In this document: piece by piece, positions 8,776 to 17,014 of the stretch
Layout: every line of letters starts with the position of its first letter
How positions within the stretch are numbered: the stretch's first letter is position 1
NCBI GenBank assembly: GCA_905216145.1
Contig: CAJMST010000003.1
Span: 1 to 64,000 of the forward strand
From: an uncultured bacterium
GTDB lineage: Bacteria > Actinomycetota > Coriobacteriia > Coriobacteriales > Coriobacteriaceae
Length of the DNA stretch: 64,000 nucleotides
Direction: 5' to 3'
Notes under the pieces: model-generated
Databases searched by the model: none
What the model saw: only the letters and a program-made list of their open reading frames with translations
Told to the model about the DNA's origin: nothing
Translations under genes and position numbers: made by a program

Positions 8776-8815
8776 AAAACCTGCCAAAATAAACCTGTCC
8801 CTTTTGGTAGGTTTT
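8776..8815. repeat. Palindromic intergenic element
   Basis: A 14 bp inverted repeat (8776-8789 AAAACCTGCCAAAA with 8802-8815 TTTTGGTAGGTTTT, one mismatch that can wobble) surrounds a 12-base loop containing CCTGTCCC. It sits directly at the aroE-aroK stop. It looks like a dispersed REP-like element rather than a terminator, since no clean T tract follows. Confidence 0.6.
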
Positions 8816-10052
8816 AGAGGGTGTCGAGGAGGGCTTGGGCGGTATTGGCGGCGCAGTCGCGCGAGTCGATGATGTAGTCGGCCCAGGCGCGGTAGTGCGG
8901 CATGCGCTGCTCGGCCAGCTTGTCGATGCCGTCGCGGGCGGTGATGGGGCGGCCCTTGTGGGCGAGCTCGTCGAGCTTACGGTTGAGCATCACGATCTGG
9001 CTGTTTTGGTGCAGCAGCGGGTAGTTCTCGTCGCGCGTAACGACGCCGCCGCCCGTGGAGAGCACCAGACCACTGCACTTGGAAATGTCGGCCAAGGCAG
9101 CCGTTTCCTGCTCGCGGAAGGCCGGCTCGCCGCGCTCGACGATAAAGTCGGCGCAGGGCATGCCGAGGCGCTCCTCGAGGGCGCGGTCCAGGTCAACGTG
9201 CTCACGGCCCGTCAGCAGGGCGACCTGCTCGCCCACGCGGGTTTTGCCCGAGCCGGGCATGCCGACCAGCGCGATGTTTTGTTCGCGGCGGGACAGACGC
9301 TCCGTTACGTCCAGGATGCGCTCACGCGGGGTGACCTGTCCGGTGTAGCGCTCGACGGCTTGTGCAGCCTGGGCCACGAGCATGAGCAGACCACCGATGC
9401 AGGGGATTCCGCGACGCTCGGCCTCGAGCATCAGACCCGTGCGGGCGGGGTTGTAGACAATGTCGATAACGCCTTCGAGCGCATCGAGCCCTTCGAGTGT
9501 GCAAGGCGCGTCGGGGCAGTGGGGGAACATGCCGGCAGGCGTGCAGTTGACGAGCAGGGCGGCGTCGGACTGCTGCGCGATATTGCCGTAGTTGACCTCG
9601 CTCGTGCGACCGACTGGTACGACGACGGCGCCCAGGTCGCCGAGCACCATGCTGGCCGTAGTGCCCGCGCCACCGGTGGCACCGAGCACGAGGACCTTCT
9701 TGCCGGCAACCCTTACGCCCAACTCCTCGACCAGGCACTGAAAACCAAAGTAGTCGGTGTTGTCGCCGCGCAGGCGGCCGTCGGCCAGGCGGGTGATCGT
9801 GTTCACGTTGCCCATGCGCTCGGCGAGCGGGCTCAGCTCGTCCAGGTACTCCATGACGGCGCGCTTGTAGGGGATGGTCACGTTGGTGCCTTCCCACTCG
9901 TCGCCGGTCATAAAGGCCTCAAGGTCCTCGGGCTCGCGCTCAAAGCGCACGTACTCCAGGCCCGCGAGCTCCTTGTAGATGGTCGGGGTGTAGCTGTGGC
10001 CCAGCACGCGGCCCAGCACGCCGTAGGGGCGGGTTGCGGCGGTATCGGTCAT
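8814..10052 (-). CDS. aroE-aroK: Bifunctional shikimate dehydrogenase / shikimate kinase
   Basis: This 412-residue fusion performs two consecutive shikimate-pathway steps. Residues 1 to about 255 are AroE: YGVLGRVLGHSYTPTIYKEL binds shikimate, NVTIPYK and NTDYFGFQ are conserved, and VLVLGATGGAGTT is the NADP motif. Residues about 258-412 are AroK: ALVGMPGSGKTRVG is the Walker A loop, DLDRALEERLG and LSTGGGVV bind shikimate. The ATG touches the pheA stop (TAGATG), with GGAGG inside the end of pheA, so translation is coupled. The fusion guarantees equal amounts of the two enzymes. Confidence 0.95.
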   Translation of the reverse strand: MTDTAATRPYGVLGRVLGHSYTPTIYKELAGLEYVRFEREPEDLEAFMTGDEWEGTNVTIPYKRAVMEYLDELSPLAERMGNVNTITRLADGRLRGDNTDYFGFQCLVEELGVRVAGKKVLVLGATGGAGTTASMVLGDLGAVVVPVGRTSEVNYGNIAQQSDAALLVNCTPAGMFPHCPDAPCTLEGLDALEGVIDIVYNPARTGLMLEAERRGIPCIGGLLMLVAQAAQAVERYTGQVTPRERILDVTERLSRREQNIALVGMPGSGKTRVGEQVALLTGREHVDLDRALEERLGMPCADFIVERGEPAFREQETAALADISKCSGLVLSTGGGVVTRDENYPLLHQNSQIVMLNRKLDELAHKGRPITARDGIDKLAEQRMPHYRAWADYIIDSRDCAANTAQALLDTL

Positions 10053-11198
10053 CTAGAGCACCTCCGTGTAGCTGCCAAAGTAGGTGAAGCTTTCGCACAC
10101 GTCGTCGATGGAATCGAGCAGGTCGTCGAGGGCCTTGCTGCCAAAGGGGCAGTCCAGATCAAAGTAGAACATAAACTCAAAGTCGCGACCGGGGATGGGG
10201 CGGCTCTCGAGCTTGATGAGGTTGATGTTGAGTGCGTAGAAGCGCTCGAGCACGCGATAGAGGGCGCCCGGCTCGTTGGCCGTGGTGATCATGAGCGAGG
10301 TACGGTTGGCACCGGGATAGACGCGCGGCTCGCGGCTGATGACGACAAAGCGTGTGTAGTTGTTGTCCGAGTCCTGGATGTTGGACTCCAGCACCTCCAG
10401 GCCATAGAGTGTCGCGCAGCTGCGCGAGGCGATAGCGGCGACGTCGGTGCGCTCGGAGTTGGCGACCATCTCGGCCGACATGGCGGTGTTGGGGTATTTG
10501 GTGGCATGCAGGCCGTGGCCCTCGATAAAGCCGGCGCACTGGGCAATGGCTTGGCCGTGGCTGTAGACCTCGCGCACGTCGGCGAGTTTGGTGTCGGGCT
10601 TGGCGAGCAAGTTGTGGTCGATCTTGAGGCGAAGCGAGCGCACGATGTGGAAGTCGAACTGGGCGAGCAGGTCGTAGACGGCGTTGACCGAGCCGGCGGT
10701 GGAGTTCTCGATGGGCAGCACGCCAAACTCGCAGAACCCGTCGCGCACGGCTCGCATGACGCCCTCAAAGGTCTCAAAGAACGCAATATCGGGCACGTCG
10801 AAGAGCTTGCACGCGGCGATTTGACTGTAAGCGCCCTCAACGCCCTGGCAAGCGACGGTGGCAGTTTGAGGGAAGGGCGTGTCGGAGGCTGCAGCCGTGG
10901 CGTGGGCCTTTTGCGAGACAGTGATGCCCTTGAGTTCGTTGATGTAGCGCTGCTGCTCGGCCTTGCTCATGCTCATGAGGAGACGGAACAGGGTGATGGT
11001 CTGCGCCTCGTAGCGCTCGGGCGCGCGGCTGGCGAGGTTGTTGAGTTTTGAGCGCTCGCGGGCGGGGTCAAAGACGGGCTTGCCCATCTCGATCTTTGAT
11101 TTGGCGACCTCGGTGGCAATGTCCATACGCTCGACAAAGCTGTTGAGGAGCGTGGTGTCGATGCCATCGATGGCCTGGCGGATGTCAGCAAGGTCCAT
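10053..11198 (-). CDS. pheA: Bifunctional chorismate mutase / prephenate dehydratase (P-protein)
   Basis: This 381-residue enzyme commits chorismate to phenylalanine. Residues 1 to about 90 are an AroQ-type chorismate mutase (LADIRQAIDGIDTTLLNSFVERM). Residues about 110-290 are prephenate dehydratase, with GVEGAYSQIAA, the region around PIENSTAGSV, and NYTRFVVISRE containing the catalytic TRF. Residues about 295-375 are an ACT domain with LESRPIPGRDFEF, the usual phenylalanine-binding feedback site. It lies between aroC and aroE-aroK in the operon. Confidence 0.95.
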   Translation of the reverse strand: MDLADIRQAIDGIDTTLLNSFVERMDIATEVAKSKIEMGKPVFDPARERSKLNNLASRAPERYEAQTITLFRLLMSMSKAEQQRYINELKGITVSQKAHATAAASDTPFPQTATVACQGVEGAYSQIAACKLFDVPDIAFFETFEGVMRAVRDGFCEFGVLPIENSTAGSVNAVYDLLAQFDFHIVRSLRLKIDHNLLAKPDTKLADVREVYSHGQAIAQCAGFIEGHGLHATKYPNTAMSAEMVANSERTDVAAIASRSCATLYGLEVLESNIQDSDNNYTRFVVISREPRVYPGANRTSLMITTANEPGALYRVLERFYALNINLIKLESRPIPGRDFEFMFYFDLDCPFGSKALDDLLDSIDDVCESFTYFGSYTEVL

Positions 11199-11237
11199 GG
11201 AGGCCCCTTTCGTGAATCGTTGCCTGGGGTGGGCGGA

Positions 11238-12335
11238 TTAGCGCTGGCCTGTGTCCTCGAGGAGGGCGTCCCAGATGGCGAGGGCGGCGGCTGCTTCGGC
11301 TACGGGGACGGCTCGGGGGACGATGCAAGGATCGTGACGGCCGTGGACCGAGAGCTTGGCATTTTCCATGGCGTCCATGTCCACCGTCTGCTGTTCGCGG
11401 CCAATCGAGGGCGTCGGCTTTACGGCCATGCGCCACATGACGGGCGCGCCGGTGGAGATGCCGCCCAGAATGCCGCCGGCGTTGTTGGACTCGACCTCGA
11501 TCTTGCCGGTCTCGGCGTCGATGCGATACGGATCGTTGTTCTCGCTGCCGCGCATGGCGGCCACGGCAAAGCCCATGCCAAACTCCACGCCCTTTACGGC
11601 GGGAATGCCAAACGCGATTTGCGCGATGCGGTTCTCGATGCCGTCGAACATGGGGTCGCCGATGCCCGCGGGCAGGCCGTAGATGCCGCACTCCACGATG
11701 CCGCCGATGCTGTCAAGCTCGTCGCGCGCGGCTAGGATTTCCTCGCGCATGCGGCCGGCTGCGGCGGCATCAATGCACGGCAGGTCGTTCGTAAGAATCG
11801 TCTTGCGGTCGGCCTCGCGATAGACCATATCGTCCATGGGTAGGTCGGAGATACCGCCGATCTGCGCGACGTGCGCCATGACCTGAATACCGCGGGCATC
11901 GAGTGCCTGCAGCGCAATGCCGCCAGCGATGCATAGGGGAGCCGTGAGACGTCCGGAAAAATGCCCGCCTCCAGCAACGTCGTGCATGTTGTGGTACTTC
12001 ACGCGCGCAGGGAAGTCCGCATGTCCGGGACGGGGCTTGCGGCGCAGCTCGGAGTAATCATTGGAGCGCGTGTTGGTGTTCTCGATAATCGCGGCGATGG
12101 GCGCGCCGGTGGTATGTCCATCGACCACACCGGCGATGATATGCGCGGCGTCGGCCTCGCGGCGTTTGGTTGCGGTCTCGTCGCGGCCGGGGGCGCGACG
12201 GTCGAGGAAGGCCTGCAGCTTCTCCTGGTCCACGGCGATGCCCGCCGGGATGCCATCGAGCGAGCAGCCGATGGCGGGGGAGTGCGATTGGCCGAAGATG
12301 CTTACGCGCAAGACGTTGCCAAAGGTCGAGGACAT
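11238..12335 (-). CDS. aroC: Chorismate synthase
   Basis: This enzyme makes chorismate from EPSP using reduced FMN. At 365 residues it is full length. Conserved stretches include GQSHSPAIGCSLDGIPAG, GRDETATKRREADA, DYSELRRKPRPGHADF and AGGHFSGRLTAPLC; the later GGISTGAPVMWRMAVKPTPSI is the family's C-terminal signature. GAGGAAT precedes the ATG. It immediately follows aroA (one-base gap), so they are co-translated. Confidence 0.95.
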   Translation of the reverse strand: MSSTFGNVLRVSIFGQSHSPAIGCSLDGIPAGIAVDQEKLQAFLDRRAPGRDETATKRREADAAHIIAGVVDGHTTGAPIAAIIENTNTRSNDYSELRRKPRPGHADFPARVKYHNMHDVAGGGHFSGRLTAPLCIAGGIALQALDARGIQVMAHVAQIGGISDLPMDDMVYREADRKTILTNDLPCIDAAAAGRMREEILAARDELDSIGGIVECGIYGLPAGIGDPMFDGIENRIAQIAFGIPAVKGVEFGMGFAVAAMRGSENNDPYRIDAETGKIEVESNNAGGILGGISTGAPVMWRMAVKPTPSIGREQQTVDMDAMENAKLSVHGRHDPCIVPRAVPVAEAAAALAIWDALLEDTGQR

Positions 12336-12336
12336 G

Positions 12337-13656
12337 CTATTCCTCCTCGAGTGTGACCTTGCCGCCCAGCAGGCGATAGTGGTCGAAGAAATCGGGATAG
12401 GACTTGTTGACGGCCTCGGCGCCGTGGATCACAACCTCGCCGGTGGCGCGGCTCGCGGCGATGGCGGCCATCATGGCAATGCGGTGGTCGTTGTGCGAAT
12501 CGACTTCACCGCCGGTAAAGGCATCGACGCCCTTGATGATGAGGTCGTCGCCGGCAATACGCACCTGCGCGCCCAGCGCGGTGAGCTCGCGGGTGGTGGT
12601 GGCCAGGCGGTCGGATTCCTTGATGCGCAGGCGGGCACAATCGCGGATGAACGTGCGGCCTTGCGCCAGCGATGCCACGGCCGAGATGACGGGCACGAGG
12701 TCGGGAATGTCGTGGGCACTCATCTCAAAGCCGGCGAGCTTGTCGGACTGCACGGTGGCGGCGTTGGTGGAGCGCACGATGCGGGCGCCAAAGCGCGAAA
12801 GCGCGGCAAGCACGTTGCGGTCGCCCTGCGCGGAGCTCAGGGACACACCCTCCACGGTGATGGGGTTGGCGCCGATGGCGCCGGCGCACAGCCAAAAGGC
12901 GGCGTTGGACCAGTCGCCCTCGACGGCTACGCTGCCGGGCGTGCGGTACGAGCCGCTGCTCACGCGGAAGTTCGTGACCTCGGGCTGGCCGCCCTTGGCG
13001 GGGATGCGCTCGACGTTGACCTCGACGCCGAAGGCCTTCATGGCCTGGATGGTCAGGTTGATATAGGGGCGGCTCTCGATAAGGCCGGTTACTTGCACGC
13101 AGGAGGGCTGGGCCAGCAGCGGGGCTGCCAGCAGCAGGCCCGAGATATACTGCGAGCTCACGTTGCCCGGCAGCACAAAGGTGCCCGGGCGCATGCGGCC
13201 GCTCGTCTTGAGCGGAAAGCCGCCCAGGCCCTCCAGATTGCAACCGGCGGCAATGATCTCGTCCGAGAGCGGGGAGAGCGGGCGGGCGCCCAGGCGGCCC
13301 TGGCCCACGAAGGTGGCATTCGCACCCAGCGCGCAGGCGACGGGCAGCATAAAGCGCAGCGTGGAGCCGCTTTCGCCGCAGTCAAGCGTGCCGCCGGCAA
13401 GGGCCTTGAGCAGGCCAAACTCAACACTCTTCATGGTGGGGTGGACCTGGAAGCCGTCCTCGACGGTCTCGATGCGAGCGCCCAGGGCCGTGAGACAGCG
13501 CACCGTGGCCTCGATATCGGCGCAGGTGGTGTTGCAGGTGACGTGCGTCTCGCCGTTGGCAAGCGCAGCGCAGATGATCAGGCGATGCGCCATCGACTTG
13601 GACGCGATGGCGGGAACGGTGCCCTTGAGCGGGGACGGGGTGATGCGGGCTAGCAT
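12337..13656 (-). CDS. aroA: 3-phosphoshikimate 1-carboxyvinyltransferase (EPSP synthase)
   Basis: This enzyme joins shikimate-3-phosphate and PEP. The product has 439 residues from the ATG at 13656 (MLARITPSPLKGTV); an upstream in-frame ATG would lie inside aroB. Conserved features are IASKSMAHRLII near the N-terminus, DCGESGSTLRFMLPVA (PEP and substrate binding) and the C-terminal IKESDRLATTTRELTALG and DHRIAMMAAIAA. The start overlaps the end of aroB by a few bases, which indicates translational coupling. Confidence 0.95.
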   Translation of the reverse strand: MLARITPSPLKGTVPAIASKSMAHRLIICAALANGETHVTCNTTCADIEATVRCLTALGARIETVEDGFQVHPTMKSVEFGLLKALAGGTLDCGESGSTLRFMLPVACALGANATFVGQGRLGARPLSPLSDEIIAAGCNLEGLGGFPLKTSGRMRPGTFVLPGNVSSQYISGLLLAAPLLAQPSCVQVTGLIESRPYINLTIQAMKAFGVEVNVERIPAKGGQPEVTNFRVSSGSYRTPGSVAVEGDWSNAAFWLCAGAIGANPITVEGVSLSSAQGDRNVLAALSRFGARIVRSTNAATVQSDKLAGFEMSAHDIPDLVPVISAVASLAQGRTFIRDCARLRIKESDRLATTTRELTALGAQVRIAGDDLIIKGVDAFTGGEVDSHNDHRIAMMAAIAASRATGEVVIHGAEAVNKSYPDFFDHYRLLGGKVTLEEE

Positions 13657-14756
13657 GCGGATGCGTCTCCCTTCTGGCCGAGGCCCTCGGCAATGAGTTC
13701 GTGGAAAGTGGAAAGCGGCGTGCGGTCGATGCTGCAACGGCCAATGTCGTGCGGAATTACCAGGTCGATAGTGTCACCGGCGCGCTTTTTGTCGTGGAGT
13801 GCCTCGGCAAAGACGGCGTCGGCCGAAAGCCTGCAGCGGGTCTTGAGGCCGTGGCGCGCGCAGAGCTCCTCGATGCGAGCGGGAAGTTCGGCGTCGCAAA
13901 TGCCGTGCAAGGCCGCGGCGCGCGTGATGATGCCCATGCCGATCGAAACGCAGTTGCCGTGCCCCAGCTCAAAGTTCTCGCAGGCCTCGACGGCATGTCC
14001 GGCGCTGTGTCCAAAGTTGAGGAGCTTTCGCTGGTTGGTTTCGCGCTCGTCGGCAACGACCACGGCGCGCTTGATGTCGATATTGCGGGCGATGATGAGC
14101 GCTACGCGCGCCACATCGCGGTTGAGCAGCTCCAGCGTGAGCGGGGTCTTCTCCAGCTCGGCGAAAAGCTCCGGGTCGGCGATCACGGCGTGCTTGACGA
14201 CCTCGCCGCAGCCGTCGGCGAACTGCTCGGGCGTGAGGGTGGCCAGGCACCCCACGTCGGCGATAACCACGCTCGGCTGCCAAAAGGCGCCGGCCAAGTT
14301 CTTGCCTGCAGCCAGGTCGATGGCGGTCTTGCCACCCACCGACGAATCCACCATGGCGAGCAGGCTCGTCGGGATCTGCACAAACTTGCAGCCGCGCATG
14401 TAGGTGGCGGCCACAAAGCCCGCCACGTCGCCCACGACGCCGCCACCGAGTGCCACGATCACGTCGGAGCGCGAAAGCTCGTGCTCTGCCACAAACTCCA
14501 TAATGGCAACATAGGTTTCGGCGCGCTTATGGGCCTCTCCGGCCTCGAAGGTGCAGATGCTCACCTCGTAGCCTGACGCCTCCAGGCTCTGCTTAACGGG
14601 CATCTGGTAGAGCGGGCCCACGTTGGTGTCCGTCACGATGACGGCCTTGGTACCGCCGGCAGTGGCGCGCACGAGTGGTCCCGCCTGCTCCAGCAAAAAC
14701 GTGCCAACATGCACCTGGTAGGGGCGTGCAGTGTCGATATCGATGGTAATCGCCAT
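13650..14756 (-). CDS. aroB: 3-dehydroquinate synthase
   Basis: This 368-residue, NAD-dependent, metal-requiring enzyme cyclises DAHP to 3-dehydroquinate. Visible motifs include IVTDTNVGPLY, ALGGGVVGDVAGFVAATYMRG (NAD-binding loop), PTSLLAMVDSSVGGKTAIDL, and the metal-binding region GHSAGHAVEAC with GHGNCVSIGM. AAGGA precedes the ATG. The gene lies between tyrA and aroA in the operon. Confidence 0.95.
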   Translation of the reverse strand: MAITIDIDTARPYQVHVGTFLLEQAGPLVRATAGGTKAVIVTDTNVGPLYQMPVKQSLEASGYEVSICTFEAGEAHKRAETYVAIMEFVAEHELSRSDVIVALGGGVVGDVAGFVAATYMRGCKFVQIPTSLLAMVDSSVGGKTAIDLAAGKNLAGAFWQPSVVIADVGCLATLTPEQFADGCGEVVKHAVIADPELFAELEKTPLTLELLNRDVARVALIIARNIDIKRAVVVADERETNQRKLLNFGHSAGHAVEACENFELGHGNCVSIGMGIITRAAALHGICDAELPARIEELCARHGLKTRCRLSADAVFAEALHDKKRAGDTIDLVIPHDIGRCSIDRTPLSTFHELIAEGLGQKGDASAC

Positions 14757-14792
14757 AAGCTTCGGTCCTTTCGACCTGGCGTGATAGATGGT

Positions 14793-15707
14793 CTAGTGGG
14801 AGGCCTCGTCGTCGAGTGCGCGCTTAATGCGGTCGCCCTCGGCAAGGAGATTCTCCAGATAGCGCTGGTCGCGTTCCTTGAGCGCACGGCTGTAGGCGCC
14901 AAGCGACTCAATCAGATGGTCGATCTCGAAGGCGAGCGCGTCGGCGTCGTCGATCATGAGCTCGGACCACATTTGCGGGTTGAGGTGCGCCACGCGGGTG
15001 AGATCGCGGTAGCTACCGGCCGAAAAGCCGTGGTGGACCTGGGCGGTCGGGCTCTTTACGTAGGCGTTGGACACTACGTGCGCAAGCTGGCTCGTGAAGG
15101 CGATGACGCGGTCGTGCTCGGCGGCGCTGGTCACGCTGAACTTGCCAAAGCCCAAGGGGCGCACCATCTCGCGCACCTGGCCCAAAAGCTCCAGCTTGAG
15201 CGCATCGTCTACCGCGGGCGGTACGAGCACCAGCGGCGCGCCCTGGAACAGGTCGGCGCGGGAGTGCGCATAGCCCGAGTACTGCGTGCCCGCCATGGGG
15301 TGCGCGCCCACAAAGTAAAAGCCGTGCTCGCGGGCAAGCTCAAAGGCACGCTCGCACACGATGCCCTTCACGCCCACGGTGTCAATCACCACGGGCCCCA
15401 TGATGGCCTCGGTATCGGTGGCGTCGGCGAGCGCTTGGGCGTGCGCCTCGAGCCACTCGATGCAGGCCTCGGGGTAACAGGCCAGCACGATGATGTCGCA
15501 CTCGCCGAGCGTCTCGTCGTTGAGCTCTCCGGCGACAGTGCCCATGCTGGCGGCCGTCATGACATCGTCATCGGGGTCCCAGGCCAGCACGCGGACGCCC
15601 GCCTGCGCATAGCCGCGGGCAAAACTGCCGCCGATGAGGCCAAGGCCGACGATGCCGGCGCACTTAGGGCCGCCCTGGTTAACGCGCGCGTTTCTCACCG
15701 TACCCAT
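14793..15707 (-). CDS. tyrA: Prephenate dehydrogenase
   Basis: This 304-residue NAD(P)-dependent enzyme oxidises prephenate to 4-hydroxyphenylpyruvate for tyrosine. The N-terminal nucleotide-binding motif is GIVGLGLIGGSFARGY. The region around GAHPMAGTQYSGYAHS contains the conserved His and substrate-binding loop. There is no C-terminal ACT domain, so feedback by tyrosine, if any, must act elsewhere. The gene starts three bases after the DAHP synthase stop. Confidence 0.93.
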   Translation of the reverse strand: MGTVRNARVNQGGPKCAGIVGLGLIGGSFARGYAQAGVRVLAWDPDDDVMTAASMGTVAGELNDETLGECDIIVLACYPEACIEWLEAHAQALADATDTEAIMGPVVIDTVGVKGIVCERAFELAREHGFYFVGAHPMAGTQYSGYAHSRADLFQGAPLVLVPPAVDDALKLELLGQVREMVRPLGFGKFSVTSAAEHDRVIAFTSQLAHVVSNAYVKSPTAQVHHGFSAGSYRDLTRVAHLNPQMWSELMIDDADALAFEIDHLIESLGAYSRALKERDQRYLENLLAEGDRIKRALDDEASH

Positions 15708-15710
15708 GGG

Positions 15711-16733
15711 CTACTCCATGGTCTCTTGGCAGACAACCTCGCGGATGGCTCGGATACGGCGCATGGTGTCGTCGAACTGATCGGGGGTGAGGGCCTGGGC
15801 GCCGTCGGACCAGGCGCGGCTCGGCTCGTCGTGGACCTCGATCTCCAGGCCGTTGGCACCGCAGGCGGTCGCGGCGAGCGCCATGGGCTCGACGTAGCGG
15901 GTGTAGCCGGTGGCGTGGCTGGGGTCGGCGACGACAGGCAGGTGTGACAGGTGGTGCAGCACCGGCACGGCGTTGAGGTCGAAGGTGTTACGGGTGCGGG
16001 TCTCGAAGGTGCGGATGCCGCGCTCGCACAGGATGACGTTGTCGTTGCCCTCGCTCATGATGTACTCGGCTGCCATAAGCAGCTCGTCGATCGTGCCGGA
16101 CATGCCGCGCTTGAGCAGAATCGGTGTCTGGGTCTTGCCGACCTCCTTGAGCAGAGGGAAGTTCTGAGCGTTGCGGGCGCCGATCTGCATGACGTCGATC
16201 TTCTTGTCCAGGAAGACCTGCACGTCGCGCGGGTCCATGATCTCGGTGACGATCGGCATGTCGAGCTCGGCAGACGCCTCGCACAGCAGGTCGAGGCCGG
16301 CGGGGCCCATGCCCTGGTAGGCGTAGGGGGAGGTGCGGGGCTTGTAGGCACCGCCGCGCAGCATCGAGGCGCCGGCGGCCTTTACGCGGCGGGCGATGCG
16401 GATGAGGTTCTCGCCCTCGACGGAGCACGGGCCGGCGATGACCTGGAACTGATCGCCGCCGATCTTGACGCCGTGGCCGCAGTCGATGACGGAGTCCTCG
16501 GGGTGGAACTTGCGGTTGGCGCGCTTGAACGGCTCGGAGACGCGCTGTACGCGCTCGACGACATCCATGGACTCGAGCAGGAACGGGTCGATCTTGGTCG
16601 TATCGCCCACCAGGCCGATGATCGTCTCGTTCTCGCCGCGCGAGACATCGGTCTTCAGGCCCTTTTTCTCAATCCAGCTGACGATATGGCTGACGGCCTC
16701 GTCGCTGGCGCTCTGCTTTAAAATTGCAATCAT
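15711..16733 (-). CDS. aroF: 3-deoxy-7-phosphoheptulonate (DAHP) synthase
   Basis: This is the entry enzyme of the shikimate pathway, condensing PEP and erythrose-4-phosphate. The 340-residue product has an N-terminal ferredoxin-like regulatory domain (residues 1 to about 70, MIAILKQSASDEAV) and a TIM-barrel DAHP synthase domain with VIAGPCSVEGENL, GGAYKPRTSPYAYQG, GARNAQNFPLL, ILLKRGMSG and VVADPSHATGYT. The ATG at 16733 has GAGAGG upstream; a longer in-frame start adds 16 residues encoded in the leader. It is the first gene of the operon, so the leader upstream is the likely control point. Confidence 0.95.
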   Translation of the reverse strand: MIAILKQSASDEAVSHIVSWIEKKGLKTDVSRGENETIIGLVGDTTKIDPFLLESMDVVERVQRVSEPFKRANRKFHPEDSVIDCGHGVKIGGDQFQVIAGPCSVEGENLIRIARRVKAAGASMLRGGAYKPRTSPYAYQGMGPAGLDLLCEASAELDMPIVTEIMDPRDVQVFLDKKIDVMQIGARNAQNFPLLKEVGKTQTPILLKRGMSGTIDELLMAAEYIMSEGNDNVILCERGIRTFETRTRNTFDLNAVPVLHHLSHLPVVADPSHATGYTRYVEPMALAATACGANGLEIEVHDEPSRAWSDGAQALTPDQFDDTMRRIRAIREVVCQETME

Positions 16734-16765
16734 GGTGTGCCTCTCACCTCGATGGATAACCCTTG

Positions 16766-16790
16766 CAAAAACGGCCCGCATCGCGAGCCG
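16766..16790 (-). promoter_or_regulatory. Possible attenuator in the leader of the aromatic operon
   Basis: On the minus strand, CGGCTCGC pairs with GCGGGCCG around a GAT loop (16772-16790, one G-U pair) and runs straight into five T's, about 33 bases before the DAHP synthase start. A terminator placed upstream of the first gene is the arrangement expected of an attenuator. A TATAAA hexamer lies further upstream, near 16815. No antiterminator structure was worked out. Confidence 0.5.
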
Positions 16791-16896
16791 TGTATATATG
16801 GTGCATGAGAGTTTATACTATCTGACTCGCTTTTGCCTTCTAAAGTGGGTCGTTGCGCCGCGTCTTCCTCGGAATTGCAAAGCTTTTTCTTTTATT

Positions 16897-16926
16897 TTGA
16901 TAGCCCGTGGTGCACTTGGGTATAAT
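16897..16926 (+). promoter_or_regulatory. Promoter of tRNA-Arg(CCG)
   Basis: TTGATA at 16897-16902 and TATAAT at 16921-16926 are separated by 18 bases. The tRNA starts 12 bases further on, as expected for a strong sigma-A-type promoter. Confidence 0.8.
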
Positions 16927-16937
16927 GCCAAACGTTG

Positions 16938-17014
16938 GCCCTATTAGCTCAGGGGATTAGAGCGTCTGCCTCCGGAGCAGAAGGCCGTTGGTTCGAATCC
17001 AACATGGGGCACCA
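16938..17014 (+). tRNA. tRNA-Arg (anticodon CCG), prophage integration site
   Basis: GCCCTAT pairs with ATGGGGC (one G-T), the anticodon stem TCTGC/GCAGA frames the loop CTCCGGA (anticodon CCG), the T arm is GTTGG-TTCGAAT-CCAAC, and CCA is encoded. The prophage is inserted exactly at its 3' end: the last nine bases plus the next base are repeated at the right prophage end. The tRNA remains complete in the lysogen. Confidence 0.95.

Noticed and set aside
8835..11051. A 738-codon plus-strand open frame
   Set aside because: It lies opposite pheA and aroE-aroK, which have full conserved motifs. G+C-rich codon bias leaves the complementary frame open.
12061..13653. A 530-codon plus-strand open frame
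   Set aside because: It is the shadow of aroC and aroA on the opposite strand.
16949..17005. MLDSNQRPSAPEADALIP tail of the recombinase as a conserved protein motif
   Set aside because: It is the antisense translation of tRNA-Arg(CCG), so similarity to many annotated proteins would be an artefact of tRNA genes.
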